In this document: positions 25,789 to 34,771 of the stretch, in pieces
How positions within the stretch are numbered: the stretch's first letter is position 1
Layout: the number at the start of each line of letters is the position of its first letter
NCBI GenBank assembly: GCA_017961625.1
Contig: JAGCWY010000016.1
Location: 1 to 64,000, forward strand
Source of the DNA: Ruminococcus sp.
Lineage (GTDB): Bacteria; Bacillota; Clostridia; Oscillospirales; Ruminococcaceae
DNA length: 64,000 bases
Direction of reading: 5' to 3'
Program-made: the position numbers and the translations under genes
Notes under the pieces: generated by a model
What the model was told of the DNA's origin: nothing
What the model saw: the letters and a program-made list of their open reading frames with translations, nothing else
Database searches by the model: none

Positions 25789-27399
25789 ATGGTTAGAAAA
25801 CGTGGAGAAAACGGAGTAATCATACTTACTGGACTTTTTTTTACAGCATTTGTTTTTATTATTTTTAGGTTTTATACTGTTGCATGGAAACAGGAATATG
25901 TTCCGGCTGCAAGTATGGAGCACGCATTTACAGTGGAGATAGGAAAATGTCAGGGAACGATTTATGACAGAAATATGGTGCCTATCGTTAATTCTAGAAC
26001 TATATCGAAAGCAGCTGCCATTCCGGAATTTCTTGACAAAGAAAAAACAGCTGAATATGCAGTTGATAAAGAAGGTTTTTACAGTGAATTTGATATAGGA
26101 AAGCCTTTTGTATTTGAATGTAACAGCAAAGCACTTGAATCGGACGGACTTACTATTTTTGAAGTCCCAGTAAGATATTCGTCAAATCAGTCTGCAAGGC
26201 ATATAGTCGGTTATCTATCTGATGATAAGGGGGCGGACGGAATCGAATATGCATACGATTCTATACTACGCAACAACTTCCCAGTGAATAGTGTTTCATA
26301 TACCACTGACGGTTCGGGACATATACTTATCGGTAATGGTAAGAAGGTTTACAGAACAAGCGCCTATAAAAACGGTGTTGTTTTAACGATTGATAAGGAT
26401 ATACAGGAAATATGCGAAGAATGCGGAAAAAATATTAATACGGGAGCTATCGTATGTGCAGATATAAAAAATGGAGATATTCTTGGAATGGCAAGCTTTC
26501 CTATATACGATCCAGAAAATATTGAAAAAGCTCTATACGACAAAAAGTGTCCGTTGATAAACCGCGCATTATATTCATACAGCGTAGGCTCTGTTTTTAA
26601 GCTTGTAACTGCTTCGGCAGCTTTGGAACAGGGATATGGAGGTTTTATTTATGAGTGTGACGGAAAAACAGATATTGAAGGTAAGATATTCAATTGCCAT
26701 AAACTTGACGGGCATGGTTTACAGAATATGACTGAGGCAATGACAAATTCGTGTAACACTTATTTTATAAATCTTGCGCGATGTCTCGATACTTCAGAAT
26801 ACAGACGACTTGCGAACTATATAGGATTTGGAAGAGAAAGTATTCTTTGTACAGGTATAACTGGAACTAGCGGGATCATTCCTACAGAAAAAGAGTTATC
26901 CGTACCAGCGGAACTTGCTAACTTTTCATTTGGTCAGGGCAAGCTTACAGCAACACCTCTTCAGATTACACAGTTAACATGTGCAATAGCCAATAACGGA
27001 GAAATGCCGATATTGAAACTTATCAAAGGATTGACTGCTGACGGCGAAAATATAGGTTCAAAGAAAAAATCTCTTTTTTCTACAGTAATGAGCAGCGAAA
27101 CCGCCAAGGAGATTCGTAAAATTATGATCCTTGCTGTAAAGGAGAATGAAGAATCAAAGGCAAAAAGTATGAAGGTAAGCGTCGGTGCCAAAACTTCGAC
27201 TGCTCAGACAGGTAAATTCGATGACGAAGGTGAAGAACTGTGTCATGCATGGATAACCGGCTTTTTTCCTTCAAATGAACCGAAATACGCTGTGACAGTG
27301 CTTATTGAGAACGGTGGATACGGAAACGATGCTGCCGCACCGATATTTAAGGATATAGCAGAAAAAATTACTACGCTTGAAAATAACAGGCTTTTTTAA
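25789..27399 (+). CDS. Penicillin-binding protein, class B-like transpeptidase
   Basis: 536 residues. I chose ATG 25789 behind GAGG over the GTG at 25780. One N-terminal membrane anchor (ILTGLFFTAFVFIIFRFY), a dimerisation/pedestal region, and a transpeptidase domain: SVFK with nucleophile Ser268, SCN at Ser321, and at residues 468-470 KTS where nearly all PBPs have KTG. It should cross-link peptidoglycan. There are no PASTA domains. It resembles the SpoVD/FtsI/MrdA group but is short; the exact subclass is uncertain. It is a single-gene unit. Confidence 0.82.
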   Translation: MVRKRGENGVIILTGLFFTAFVFIIFRFYTVAWKQEYVPAASMEHAFTVEIGKCQGTIYDRNMVPIVNSRTISKAAAIPEFLDKEKTAEYAVDKEGFYSEFDIGKPFVFECNSKALESDGLTIFEVPVRYSSNQSARHIVGYLSDDKGADGIEYAYDSILRNNFPVNSVSYTTDGSGHILIGNGKKVYRTSAYKNGVVLTIDKDIQEICEECGKNINTGAIVCADIKNGDILGMASFPIYDPENIEKALYDKKCPLINRALYSYSVGSVFKLVTASAALEQGYGGFIYECDGKTDIEGKIFNCHKLDGHGLQNMTEAMTNSCNTYFINLARCLDTSEYRRLANYIGFGRESILCTGITGTSGIIPTEKELSVPAELANFSFGQGKLTATPLQITQLTCAIANNGEMPILKLIKGLTADGENIGSKKKSLFSTVMSSETAKEIRKIMILAVKENEESKAKSMKVSVGAKTSTAQTGKFDDEGEELCHAWITGFFPSNEPKYAVTVLIENGGYGNDAAAPIFKDIAEKITTLENNRLF

Positions 27400-27437
27400 G
27401 CTATATAATAAAAAATTAGAAAAATTTGTATAAAGCA

Positions 27438-27466
27438 TTGACATTTTAATTAAACAGAGGTATAAT
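27438..27466 (+). promoter_or_regulatory. Promoter of the T-box-alaS operon
   Basis: TTGACA (27438-27443), 17-bp spacer, TATAAT (27461-27466): consensus in both boxes. Confidence 0.9.
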
Positions 27467-27472
27467 AACAAT

Positions 27473-27690
27473 GTATAGCATTGAAGGGACTGACTGTATA
27501 TATTATGGTTCAGAGAAAAAGCGGATGGTGCGAGCTTTTCCATGACATACAGGTGCTACCCCTGAGCTTCTTCGGGAAACCGAGGCGTATTTCTGCGTTA
27601 AAGGAGCAAGAGGAGAAAATATAGCTGTTTTCTCAAATATGGGTGGTACCACGAGAGCCTTCGTCCCATTTGGCGGCGAGGCTTTTTTGT
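27473..27690 (+). promoter_or_regulatory. T-box riboswitch, alanine-specific
   Basis: The leader carries the conserved T-box 'TGGGTGGTACCACG' (27640-27653) and a terminator (27654-27689; AGCCT...AGGCT then TTTTTT). The specifier triplet is most likely GCT at 27555-27557, an alanine codon followed by A, in 'AGGTGCTACCCC'. The TGGT bulge would pair with the ACCA end of uncharged tRNA-Ala. When uncharged tRNA-Ala binds, the antiterminator forms and alaS is transcribed. The specifier fits the gene downstream. Confidence 0.95.
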
Positions 27691-27729
27691 ATTGCTAAGT
27701 TTTATTTTTTTATTAAAGGAGATTTATTT

Positions 27730-30363
27730 ATGCAGTGGACAGGTCTAAATGATCTACGTGAAAAGTATCTATCTTTTTTTGAAAGCAAGGATCATACCAG
27801 AATGGCAAGCGCGTCGCTTGTTCCTCAGGGAGATAAGAGTCTCCTTCTTATCAATTCGGGTATGGCTCCTCTTAAGAAGTTTTTCCTTGGACAGGCTACA
27901 CCTCCAAATAAGAGAGTTACAACCTGTCAGAAGTGTATAAGAACTCCTGATATTGAAAGTGTTGGTAAAACTGCACGTCACGGTACATATTTTGAAATGC
28001 TTGGTAACTTCTCATTCGGCGACTACTTTAAGACTGAAGCTATTGAATGGGCATGGGAATTCCTTACCAAAACTCTTGCTATCCCGCCGGAGAAGCTTTG
28101 GATAACTATTTTTGAGAGCGATGACGAAGCAGAGCAGATTTGGGAAAAGAATATTGGTATCCCTCATGACAGGATAATTCGTCTTGGTAAAAAAGATAAT
28201 TTCTGGGAACACGGCTCGGGTCCTTGCGGTCCTTGTTCAGAGATACACTTTGACCGCGGCGAGGCATACGGTCCTTTTGATAGTTTTGAGCAGGCAAGTG
28301 ACTGCGACAGAGTAATTGAGATATGGAATCTCGTTTTTAGCCAGTTCGACAGTGATGGCGAAGGTCACTATGCTGAGATGAAGAATAAGAACATAGATAC
28401 TGGCATGGGACTTGAGAGACTTGCCTGTGTTATGCAAGGCGTTGATAACATCTTCGAGGTTGATACTGTTCAGAACATAATGAAGCATATATCTTCCATA
28501 GCAGGCATTGAGTACAAGAAGGACGCAAAGAAGGATGTATCTCTCCGAGTTATCACAGACCATATAAGAAGCACTACATTCATGGTTGGTGACGGTATAC
28601 TTCCTTCTAACGAGGGACGCGGATATGTTCTTCGTCGTCTTCTGAGAAGAGCTGCACGTCACGGCAGACTTTTAGGTGTTAAGAGACCTTTTCTTACAGA
28701 GGTTTGCGATACAGTTATAAAAGAAAATGCAAACGCATATCCAGAACTCGCTGAAAAGCGCGATTATATCAAGAAGATAATCAGTGTTGAGGAAGAAGCT
28801 TTTGCAAAGACTATAGATAAAGGTACTGAGCTTCTTAATCAGTTTACGGAAAAGCTTACAGCAGAAGGAGGAAAGGTTCTTTCAGGCGACGATGCATTCA
28901 AGCTCTCAGATACTTATGGATTCCCGATTGATCTTACCGAAGAAATATGTGAAGAAAAGGGCTTTAGCGTTGACCGCGACCGCTTTACTGAGCTTGCAAA
29001 GGAGCAAAGAGCGAGAGCAAAGGCGGATCATGCAGCAAAGGCTGGTTCTTCGTGGGCTGATAACAGTATAAAGGTCGATGCTCCTTCTACTGTTTTTACT
29101 GGTTATACAGACTTTGAGGCAAACGATGCTGAGGTACTTGCGATATATAAGAACGGAATAGAGGTTGAAACTGCAGTTGAGGGCGACGATGTTGTTATAG
29201 TTCTTGATGTTACGCCTTTCTATGCTGAGAGTGGCGGACAGGTTGGTGATACCGGAATGCTTATAAAAGGTGCAAATATAGCCTCTGTTGATGATACTAT
29301 CAAATCCGAAGGACACTTCCTCCATATAGCTACTGTTGAACAGGGAAGTATTTCAAAAGGAGACAAGGTACTTGCACAGATTGAAAAGGATCGAAGAATG
29401 GCTATAATGCGCAATCATACTACGGCACACCTTCTTCAGCACGCCCTCAGGATCGTACTTGGCGATCACGTTCATCAGGCAGGTCAGCTTGTTAATGAAA
29501 AGGCTTGCCGTTTTGACTTCAATCATTTTAGTGCACTGACGGATGAAGAAATAGCTAAGGTTGAAGATATCGTCAATTCGGAGATCATGGCTGCATTCCC
29601 AGTAACTATGCAAGAAATGCCTATAGAAGAAGCAAGGAAGCTTGGAGCAATGGCACTCTTTGGTGAGAAATATGGCAATACTGTAAGAGTTGTTACTGCT
29701 GATAAATCTGTGGAGTTCTGTGGTGGTACACATATTTCCAATTCAGCTCAGATAGGTCTTTTTAAGATAGTTTCCGAAAGCTCTGTAGCCGCTGGAGTAA
29801 GACGTATAGAAGCTGTTACGGGTAAAGGTGTTCTTGAACTTATGAATAGTTTTAAAGATACAATAATCCGTTCTGCAAAGGCACTGAAGCTTGCGAATAT
29901 AAATGAGCTTCCGGAAAAGTGTGCTTCTCTTGCTTTAGAATCAAAGGAAAAGGATAAGAAGCTTGAAAGTCTTACACAGCAGATAGCAAATTCCAAAACT
30001 GCTGCTCTCTTTGACAACGCTAAGGAGGTCGGCGGTATAAAAATTGTTTCTGCTCGTATGGATGGTTCGACTCCCGACGCACTTAGAAAGCTTGGAGATA
30101 GTGTAAAGGACAAGAGCGAAGCTATAATTGCTCTATTTGCAGGAACACTTGGTGAAAAAGGTACTTTCTACTGTGTATGTACAAAAGAAGCAGTTGCAAA
30201 GGGTGCTAATGCAGGAAGTATAGTTCGTGAGATTGCTGCTGTTACAGGCGGCAAAGGCGGCGGAAAGCCTGACGGCGCTATGGCTGGTGCTGGAGATATA
30301 GCTAAGATTGACGAAGCTATGACAAAATTTGAAGATATTGTTTCTGCAACAATAAAAAAGTAA
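27730..30363 (+). CDS. alaS: Alanyl-tRNA synthetase
   Basis: 877 residues; ATG 27730 follows AAAGGAG. (An in-frame upstream ATG at 27643 lies inside the T-box and is not the start.) The N-terminal class II catalytic core has 'KKFFLGQATPPNKRVTTCQK', the editing domain has the zinc motif 'HTTAHLLQHALR' with 'FCGGTHISN', and the C-terminal C-Ala/DHHA1 domain ends in 'GGKGGGKPDGAMAGAGD'. It charges tRNA-Ala and edits Ser/Gly mischarging. Confidence 0.97.
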   Translation: MQWTGLNDLREKYLSFFESKDHTRMASASLVPQGDKSLLLINSGMAPLKKFFLGQATPPNKRVTTCQKCIRTPDIESVGKTARHGTYFEMLGNFSFGDYFKTEAIEWAWEFLTKTLAIPPEKLWITIFESDDEAEQIWEKNIGIPHDRIIRLGKKDNFWEHGSGPCGPCSEIHFDRGEAYGPFDSFEQASDCDRVIEIWNLVFSQFDSDGEGHYAEMKNKNIDTGMGLERLACVMQGVDNIFEVDTVQNIMKHISSIAGIEYKKDAKKDVSLRVITDHIRSTTFMVGDGILPSNEGRGYVLRRLLRRAARHGRLLGVKRPFLTEVCDTVIKENANAYPELAEKRDYIKKIISVEEEAFAKTIDKGTELLNQFTEKLTAEGGKVLSGDDAFKLSDTYGFPIDLTEEICEEKGFSVDRDRFTELAKEQRARAKADHAAKAGSSWADNSIKVDAPSTVFTGYTDFEANDAEVLAIYKNGIEVETAVEGDDVVIVLDVTPFYAESGGQVGDTGMLIKGANIASVDDTIKSEGHFLHIATVEQGSISKGDKVLAQIEKDRRMAIMRNHTTAHLLQHALRIVLGDHVHQAGQLVNEKACRFDFNHFSALTDEEIAKVEDIVNSEIMAAFPVTMQEMPIEEARKLGAMALFGEKYGNTVRVVTADKSVEFCGGTHISNSAQIGLFKIVSESSVAAGVRRIEAVTGKGVLELMNSFKDTIIRSAKALKLANINELPEKCASLALESKEKDKKLESLTQQIANSKTAALFDNAKEVGGIKIVSARMDGSTPDALRKLGDSVKDKSEAIIALFAGTLGEKGTFYCVCTKEAVAKGANAGSIVREIAAVTGGKGGGKPDGAMAGAGDIAKIDEAMTKFEDIVSATIKK

Positions 30364-30369
30364 TATAAC

Positions 30370-30387
30370 GGGTAGCTTTGACTACCC
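30370..30387 (+). other. Small hairpin between alaS and the HIT gene
   Basis: GGGTAG (30370-30375), loop CTTTGA, CTACCC (30382-30387), with no T-run after it. Not a convincing terminator; transcription may continue into the next genes. Confidence 0.4.
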
Positions 30388-30420
30388 TCTGATAAATATG
30401 GATAATAAAGGAGAATCACT

Positions 30421-30774
30421 ATGGACTGTTTATTCTGCAAGATAATAGACGGAGAGATACCCAGCACAAAGGTTTATGAAGATGAGTTTGTATTTGCATT
30501 CAAAGATATAGCACCTATCGCTCCCGTTCACTACCTTATAATCCCAAAGGTACATATTACATCGGCAAACGATATATCAGAGGATAACTCAAACGCTGTT
30601 GCAAAGGTATTTGAGGCAGCGGCAAAGATAGCAAAATCCGAGGGTATCGAAAGCTACCGTATCATAAATAACTGCGGAGATGACGCAGGTCAGACAGTAA
30701 AGCATCTTCATTTCCATTTTCTTGCTGGTGTGAAAATGGGTTGGGGTCCTGAGTCACTCGGTAAAACAGAATAA
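30421..30774 (+). CDS. HIT family nucleotide hydrolase (HinT-like)
   Basis: 117 residues. 'CLFCKIIDGEIPSTKVYED' at the N-terminus and the histidine triad 'HLHFHFLAG' at the C-terminus are those of HinT-type purine nucleoside phosphoramidases. AAAGGAG precedes the ATG. The C-terminal 'GVKMGWGPE' is common in clostridial HITs. Confidence 0.92.
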   Translation: MDCLFCKIIDGEIPSTKVYEDEFVFAFKDIAPIAPVHYLIIPKVHITSANDISEDNSNAVAKVFEAAAKIAKSEGIESYRIINNCGDDAGQTVKHLHFHFLAGVKMGWGPESLGKTE

Positions 30775-30786
30775 GGAGGAAACATC

Positions 30787-31326
30787 GTGGCTGAGACGTA
30801 TAAAATGACAATTGCGGGACTTGAAAGAGAGCTCCCGATATGTCCTATTAATGATAAGCTTGATATTGCAGCATTCGTAATGTTTTCGGATGTTGAACTC
30901 ACAGTTGCAGTTGCAGAAAAGCTACTTGCTAAATCTCCATATTTTGACGTTATTCTCACTGCGGAATCAAAAGGAATCCCTCTTGCTTATGAGATGGCAA
31001 GAGAAAGTGGAAAGCCATATATCGTCGCAAGAAAGTCTTTGAAGCTCTACATGACAGAGCCTATTTCTGTAAAGGTTAAGTCAATAACCACTGCTGCACA
31101 GCAGACGCTTTATCTTTCAAAAGACAAGGCAGATATGCTCAAGGGCAAGAAGGTACTTATTGTTGATGATGTAATAAGTACTGGCGAATCGCTTCTTGCG
31201 CTGGAAAAACTCGTAGCTGAAGCAGGTGGAATAGTTTCAGGAAGATCTGCTGTTCTTGCTGAAGGCGATGCTGCTGACAGAAAAGATATATGCTTCCTTG
31301 AGAAGTTACCGCTTTTCTTTAAATAA
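30787..31326 (+). CDS. Phosphoribosyltransferase (adenine phosphoribosyltransferase-like)
   Basis: 179 residues from a GTG with AAGGAGGA upstream. The PRPP-binding motif is 'KKVLIVDDVISTGESLLAL' and the loop 'LTAESKGIPLAYEMA' resembles APRT/xanthine PRTase. It salvages a purine base or acts as a regulatory relative. The substrate cannot be fixed by eye. Confidence 0.8.
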   Translation: MAETYKMTIAGLERELPICPINDKLDIAAFVMFSDVELTVAVAEKLLAKSPYFDVILTAESKGIPLAYEMARESGKPYIVARKSLKLYMTEPISVKVKSITTAAQQTLYLSKDKADMLKGKKVLIVDDVISTGESLLALEKLVAEAGGIVSGRSAVLAEGDAADRKDICFLEKLPLFFK

Positions 31327-31337
31327 GGAATAGAAAT

Positions 31338-31670
31338 ATGAAGCGAAAAATGATTGAAGCTGCGACAGCGTATATAGCGGGATTGTTTTTCGCTTCATTT
31401 TTTACAGATCTAGCTTTACTATTCGTATCTGCTGCTATAATGACAGCTGTTATTGTTGGAATAAGGTACGGTTTCAAAGAAGTTGATAGTATAATAATGG
31501 TGGTCTGTTTTACGGTTGCTATTTCGGTATTCTTCCTTGATGATACTGAGAAAGTAAATCTCACCGATTTAGCTATAAAATACGGAAAAGCTGCAAAAAC
31601 AGGAGATAGCTTGAGCAGTAACATGATTTTCCTTTATGAACAGAATAATTTTGAGATACTGTTGTCATGA
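31338..31670 (+). CDS. Small membrane protein of unknown function
   Basis: 110 residues. About three hydrophobic segments (around residues 8-22, 25-45 and 55-70) and a polar C-terminus. AAGGAATAG precedes the ATG. I recognise no family. It is packed between the phosphoribosyltransferase and holA. Confidence 0.6.
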   Translation: MKRKMIEAATAYIAGLFFASFFTDLALLFVSAAIMTAVIVGIRYGFKEVDSIIMVVCFTVAISVFFLDDTEKVNLTDLAIKYGKAAKTGDSLSSNMIFLYEQNNFEILLS

Positions 31671-31696
31671 GGCAGCTGCAAAATAAGGAGATTATA

Positions 31697-32779
31697 ATGC
31701 CACAGATAGATCCTAAAGCATTGAAAGTTCAGTTGAGCAAGGGTGAGCTCAGCAATATTTATTATATATTCGGCAGGAATATACCCGAGGTGGAAAGGCT
31801 GACAAAACAGGTAATTAAAGCTGCAGTTGGAGATAACGAGGATTATGCACTAACTAAACTAAACGGTAAAAATCTTGATTTCTCCGAGCTTTATGATATG
31901 ATGCAGATGATGCCGATGATGTCTGAATTTAACTGCATTCTCATAAATGACTATAACTGTGAGAAGCCGCGGGAGGTTATGACCGGACTTAAAGCCGAGA
32001 ATCTTAACACGGAGCTTCTTAATACTATAAAGGAAATCCCTTCACAGACAGTTATAATATTTAATGTTACTGGATTTGAGGTACCTGTCAAATCAGACTA
32101 TAAAACAGGGAAAAATACAATCAAGGATAAGAACAAGAAGCTTGCTGATTATGCAGCGAAAGTCGGTACGCTTATAGAATGTCCGATTAAAAGTGATAAC
32201 GAGCTCGCAAAAGATATTGCTTCTAGTGTTTCAGCAAGAGGGAGTCTTATCTCACTTGATATTGCACGTGAGTTGGCAGAAATGTGTCAGTATGACGCGC
32301 TTACAATACGCAACGAGATTGAAAAGCTTTGTGCTTATGCTGGAAAAAATGAGATAACAGCTGATATACTCCATAACCTTGTTCACAGACAAAGCGATAT
32401 TAACTTTTTCAAGCTTGCAGACTCGGTTGCTGTATTCAATAAGCGCTCCGCCTTTGAAGCTCTTGATGAGCTAATGCAGGATAAAGATAACAGGGGAGCA
32501 GTGCTCGCAAATATAACTGCATCATTTATAGATATGTACCGGGCAGCTTGCGCAAGAAAAAGTGGCAGACAAGTTAATGAAGTCAAGGAAGATTTTTCAT
32601 ATGTATGGGAATTCAAGGTAAAAAATGCATTCCGTGACAGCTCACGTATGAGTATAAAAAGGCTCAGGGAGTGTATACAAATTCTTCGAGATACAAATAT
32701 TACACTCAACTCAGGAGTAGGAGACGAAAAGATCATTCTAGAACAGGCTGTAACAAAAATGCTTATGACCAAAAATTAG
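31697..32779 (+). CDS. holA: DNA polymerase III delta subunit
   Basis: 360 residues; ATG 31697 lies 7 nt after AAGGAG, so I prefer it to the in-frame ATG at 31667. Sequence features match HolA: 'LSNIYYIFGRN' near the start, a central region around 'LISLDIARELAEMCQYDAL', 'IRNEIEKLCAYAG', and a C-terminal helical domain. It is the clamp-loader subunit that opens the sliding clamp. Confidence 0.85.
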   Translation: MPQIDPKALKVQLSKGELSNIYYIFGRNIPEVERLTKQVIKAAVGDNEDYALTKLNGKNLDFSELYDMMQMMPMMSEFNCILINDYNCEKPREVMTGLKAENLNTELLNTIKEIPSQTVIIFNVTGFEVPVKSDYKTGKNTIKDKNKKLADYAAKVGTLIECPIKSDNELAKDIASSVSARGSLISLDIARELAEMCQYDALTIRNEIEKLCAYAGKNEITADILHNLVHRQSDINFFKLADSVAVFNKRSAFEALDELMQDKDNRGAVLANITASFIDMYRAACARKSGRQVNEVKEDFSYVWEFKVKNAFRDSSRMSIKRLRECIQILRDTNITLNSGVGDEKIILEQAVTKMLMTKN

Positions 32780-32790
32780 CGGAGGAAAAA

Positions 32791-33390
32791 ATGATAAAGA
32801 TCAGTGAAGCTATTATAGTTGAAGGAAAGTACGATAAGATTAAGCTTTCCTCGATAGTTGACGCGGTCATAATCATCACCAATGGCTTCGGTATTTTTAA
32901 GGATGCTGAAAAACTTGAATTGATAAGGTATTATGCTAAAAAGACGGGAATTATAATCCTTACAGATTCAGATGAGGCAGGAAGGAAGATAAGAGGCTAT
33001 ATAAAAAGCGCAGTCAGCGACGGAAGGATTACAAATGTTTATATTCCTGACATTTTCGGCAAAGAAAAGCGAAAGATCAAGCCGTCGGCGGAAGGAAAGC
33101 TTGGAGTCGAAGGAATAGATACTTCCATATTACTTGAAGCTTTCAAAAAATCAGGTATCACTGCTTCAGAAGAGAAAAAGACTTCCGATATAACTAAGCT
33201 TACTTTATATGAACTAGGATTGAGTGGAAGCTCAAACAGCCGCGAGCTTCGAGCTAGACTGCAGGAAAAGCTCGGACTTCCGCATCAGCTTTCAGCTGGT
33301 GCACTTATCGAGGTTTTGTGTACCATGATGGACAGCAGTGAACTGAAACGCATCACTAATCAGATTAAGGAGGACAACAATGGTATATAG
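32791..33390 (+). CDS. rnmV: Toprim domain protein, ribonuclease M5-like
   Basis: 199 residues; ATG 32791 with GGAGG 6 nt upstream. The Toprim fold is clear: 'EAIIVEGKYDKIKLSS' with the catalytic-type Glu, and 'ILTDSDEAGRKIRGYIK' with the DxD pair. The C-terminal third matches the DUF4093 part of RNase M5. RNase M5 matures 5S rRNA. The partner ksgA is not next to it, so the name is probable rather than certain. It overlaps the next gene by 11 nt. Confidence 0.75.
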   Translation: MIKISEAIIVEGKYDKIKLSSIVDAVIIITNGFGIFKDAEKLELIRYYAKKTGIIILTDSDEAGRKIRGYIKSAVSDGRITNVYIPDIFGKEKRKIKPSAEGKLGVEGIDTSILLEAFKKSGITASEEKKTSDITKLTLYELGLSGSSNSRELRARLQEKLGLPHQLSAGALIEVLCTMMDSSELKRITNQIKEDNNGI

Positions 33391-34759
33391 CAGTCTGCTG
33401 TATATATACGGATTTCTGCCCACAGCCTTATTGCTGTATTATATCTCTCCCAAAAAGCTCAGGGAGATAGTGCTTCTCCTTTTAAGTATGCTTTTCTGTG
33501 GAATGATAAGCTTATATTTCCTTTTTTTTATATCAGTGTTTACCTTAGTAAATTTTTTCTGTACAAGGCTTATTAAAAAAATGCGAAATAACGAAAAGCT
33601 TGCTGCAATACCGCTTACTCTTGGTATAACATTTGATCTTTTGGCACTTTTTTCATTCAGGACTGCATATTTTTCATGGCTGCATAATCTGATACGAGCG
33701 CCGGAAAGTTTTTATCCGATAGGAATATCCTTCTTTGCTCTTTCTTCTATAGGCACTATGATAGACGTGTATAAAGGCAGAGTAAAGGCGGATATACGTA
33801 TCATAAAATTCACACTTTATATTATATTCTTCCCAAAGCTTTTAATGGGACCTCTTCTGCGGTATGATTCTTTTTCAAGGATAATCAACAAGAGAAGATC
33901 TAGCTTATCCGGTATAGGTGTCGGAATGACGATATTTGTGAAAGGCTTTGCAAAAAAAGTTATCGCGGCAGATAATCTATATATGCTTTACAGAACAGTA
34001 CACAGCGAAAACGTCGGAGATATTTCAGCTGCAACGGCATGGCTCGGTATTATAGCTTACGTGTTCTGTTTGTATTTCAACCTTTCTGGTATAGCTGACA
34101 TGGGAACAGGGGCTGCGTACTGTTTCGGCATAAAAATGCCACAGAGTTTCAATTATCCTTTACTAAGCGCAAGGATAAAATATTTTGCGTCAAGGTGGCA
34201 GTCACAGGTAGTGCAGTGGTTTAGAAGGTATATAACAAAGCCTTTGTATAATATTTGCCATAAAAAATGGACGCGAGAAATCATTTTTGTATGCGGTTGG
34301 GCTCTTTTTATGTTCTGGTATACATTTGATATCAACGGGTTAATCTGCGGTATTATACTTGGTATATTTATAATTATTGAAGCAAGACTACGGGAAAGTC
34401 AAAAAATGGATTTTACAGGTATCTTTTATACCTTTCTTGTAGTTATTTTATGTGCTGTTTTTCTGTCAGGAAATAGTCCATCTTATTCAGTAAGATATTT
34501 GTTCGCTATGATAGGTGCGAACGGCGATTTTGTCGATTCACAGTGCTTTTATCTACTGAAATCTTACATAGTTCTGATATTGCTGGCAATGTATGCCTCC
34601 ACAGACCTTTTCAGAAATTTAATGGTAAGAACAGGCAAAAGTAAAATAAAAGTTTGTCTGACATTGGTGTCACCACTCATGGTGATCATATTGCTCATAA
34701 TTTGTACAGCCTTGATTTCATACAGCGGAAGCTCAGAGACCCTTCTTATGAAACTATAA
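33380..34759 (+). CDS. MBOAT (AlgI/DltB-like) membrane O-acyltransferase homologue without catalytic histidines
   Basis: 459 residues with many membrane helices. MBOAT landmarks are present: 'YPIGISFFALSSIGTMIDVY', 'LYIIFFPKLLMGPLLRY', 'LYFNLSGIADMGTG' and 'QSFNYPLLSARIKYFASRW'. Active members read RRWHISL and GLWHG; here the first His is Gln274 (SRWQSQ) and the second motif reads ALFMFWY (residues 308-314). Both proposed catalytic histidines are therefore absent. It is 12 nt from a DHHW-family gene that has also lost its motif. Active O-acetylation is unlikely. Confidence 0.75.
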   Translation: MVYSSLLYIYGFLPTALLLYYISPKKLREIVLLLLSMLFCGMISLYFLFFISVFTLVNFFCTRLIKKMRNNEKLAAIPLTLGITFDLLALFSFRTAYFSWLHNLIRAPESFYPIGISFFALSSIGTMIDVYKGRVKADIRIIKFTLYIIFFPKLLMGPLLRYDSFSRIINKRRSSLSGIGVGMTIFVKGFAKKVIAADNLYMLYRTVHSENVGDISAATAWLGIIAYVFCLYFNLSGIADMGTGAAYCFGIKMPQSFNYPLLSARIKYFASRWQSQVVQWFRRYITKPLYNICHKKWTREIIFVCGWALFMFWYTFDINGLICGIILGIFIIIEARLRESQKMDFTGIFYTFLVVILCAVFLSGNSPSYSVRYLFAMIGANGDFVDSQCFYLLKSYIVLILLAMYASTDLFRNLMVRTGKSKIKVCLTLVSPLMVIILLIICTALISYSGSSETLLMKL

Positions 34760-34771
34760 GGAGAAATATAT

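Noticed and set aside
27643..27729. 29-codon N-terminal extension of alaS
   Set aside because: It is the T-box and terminator read in frame; the proper start with AAAGGAG is at 27730.
31697..33390. rnmV-ksgA pair
   Set aside because: A RNase M5-like gene is present, but ksgA is not adjacent; the neighbour is holA.
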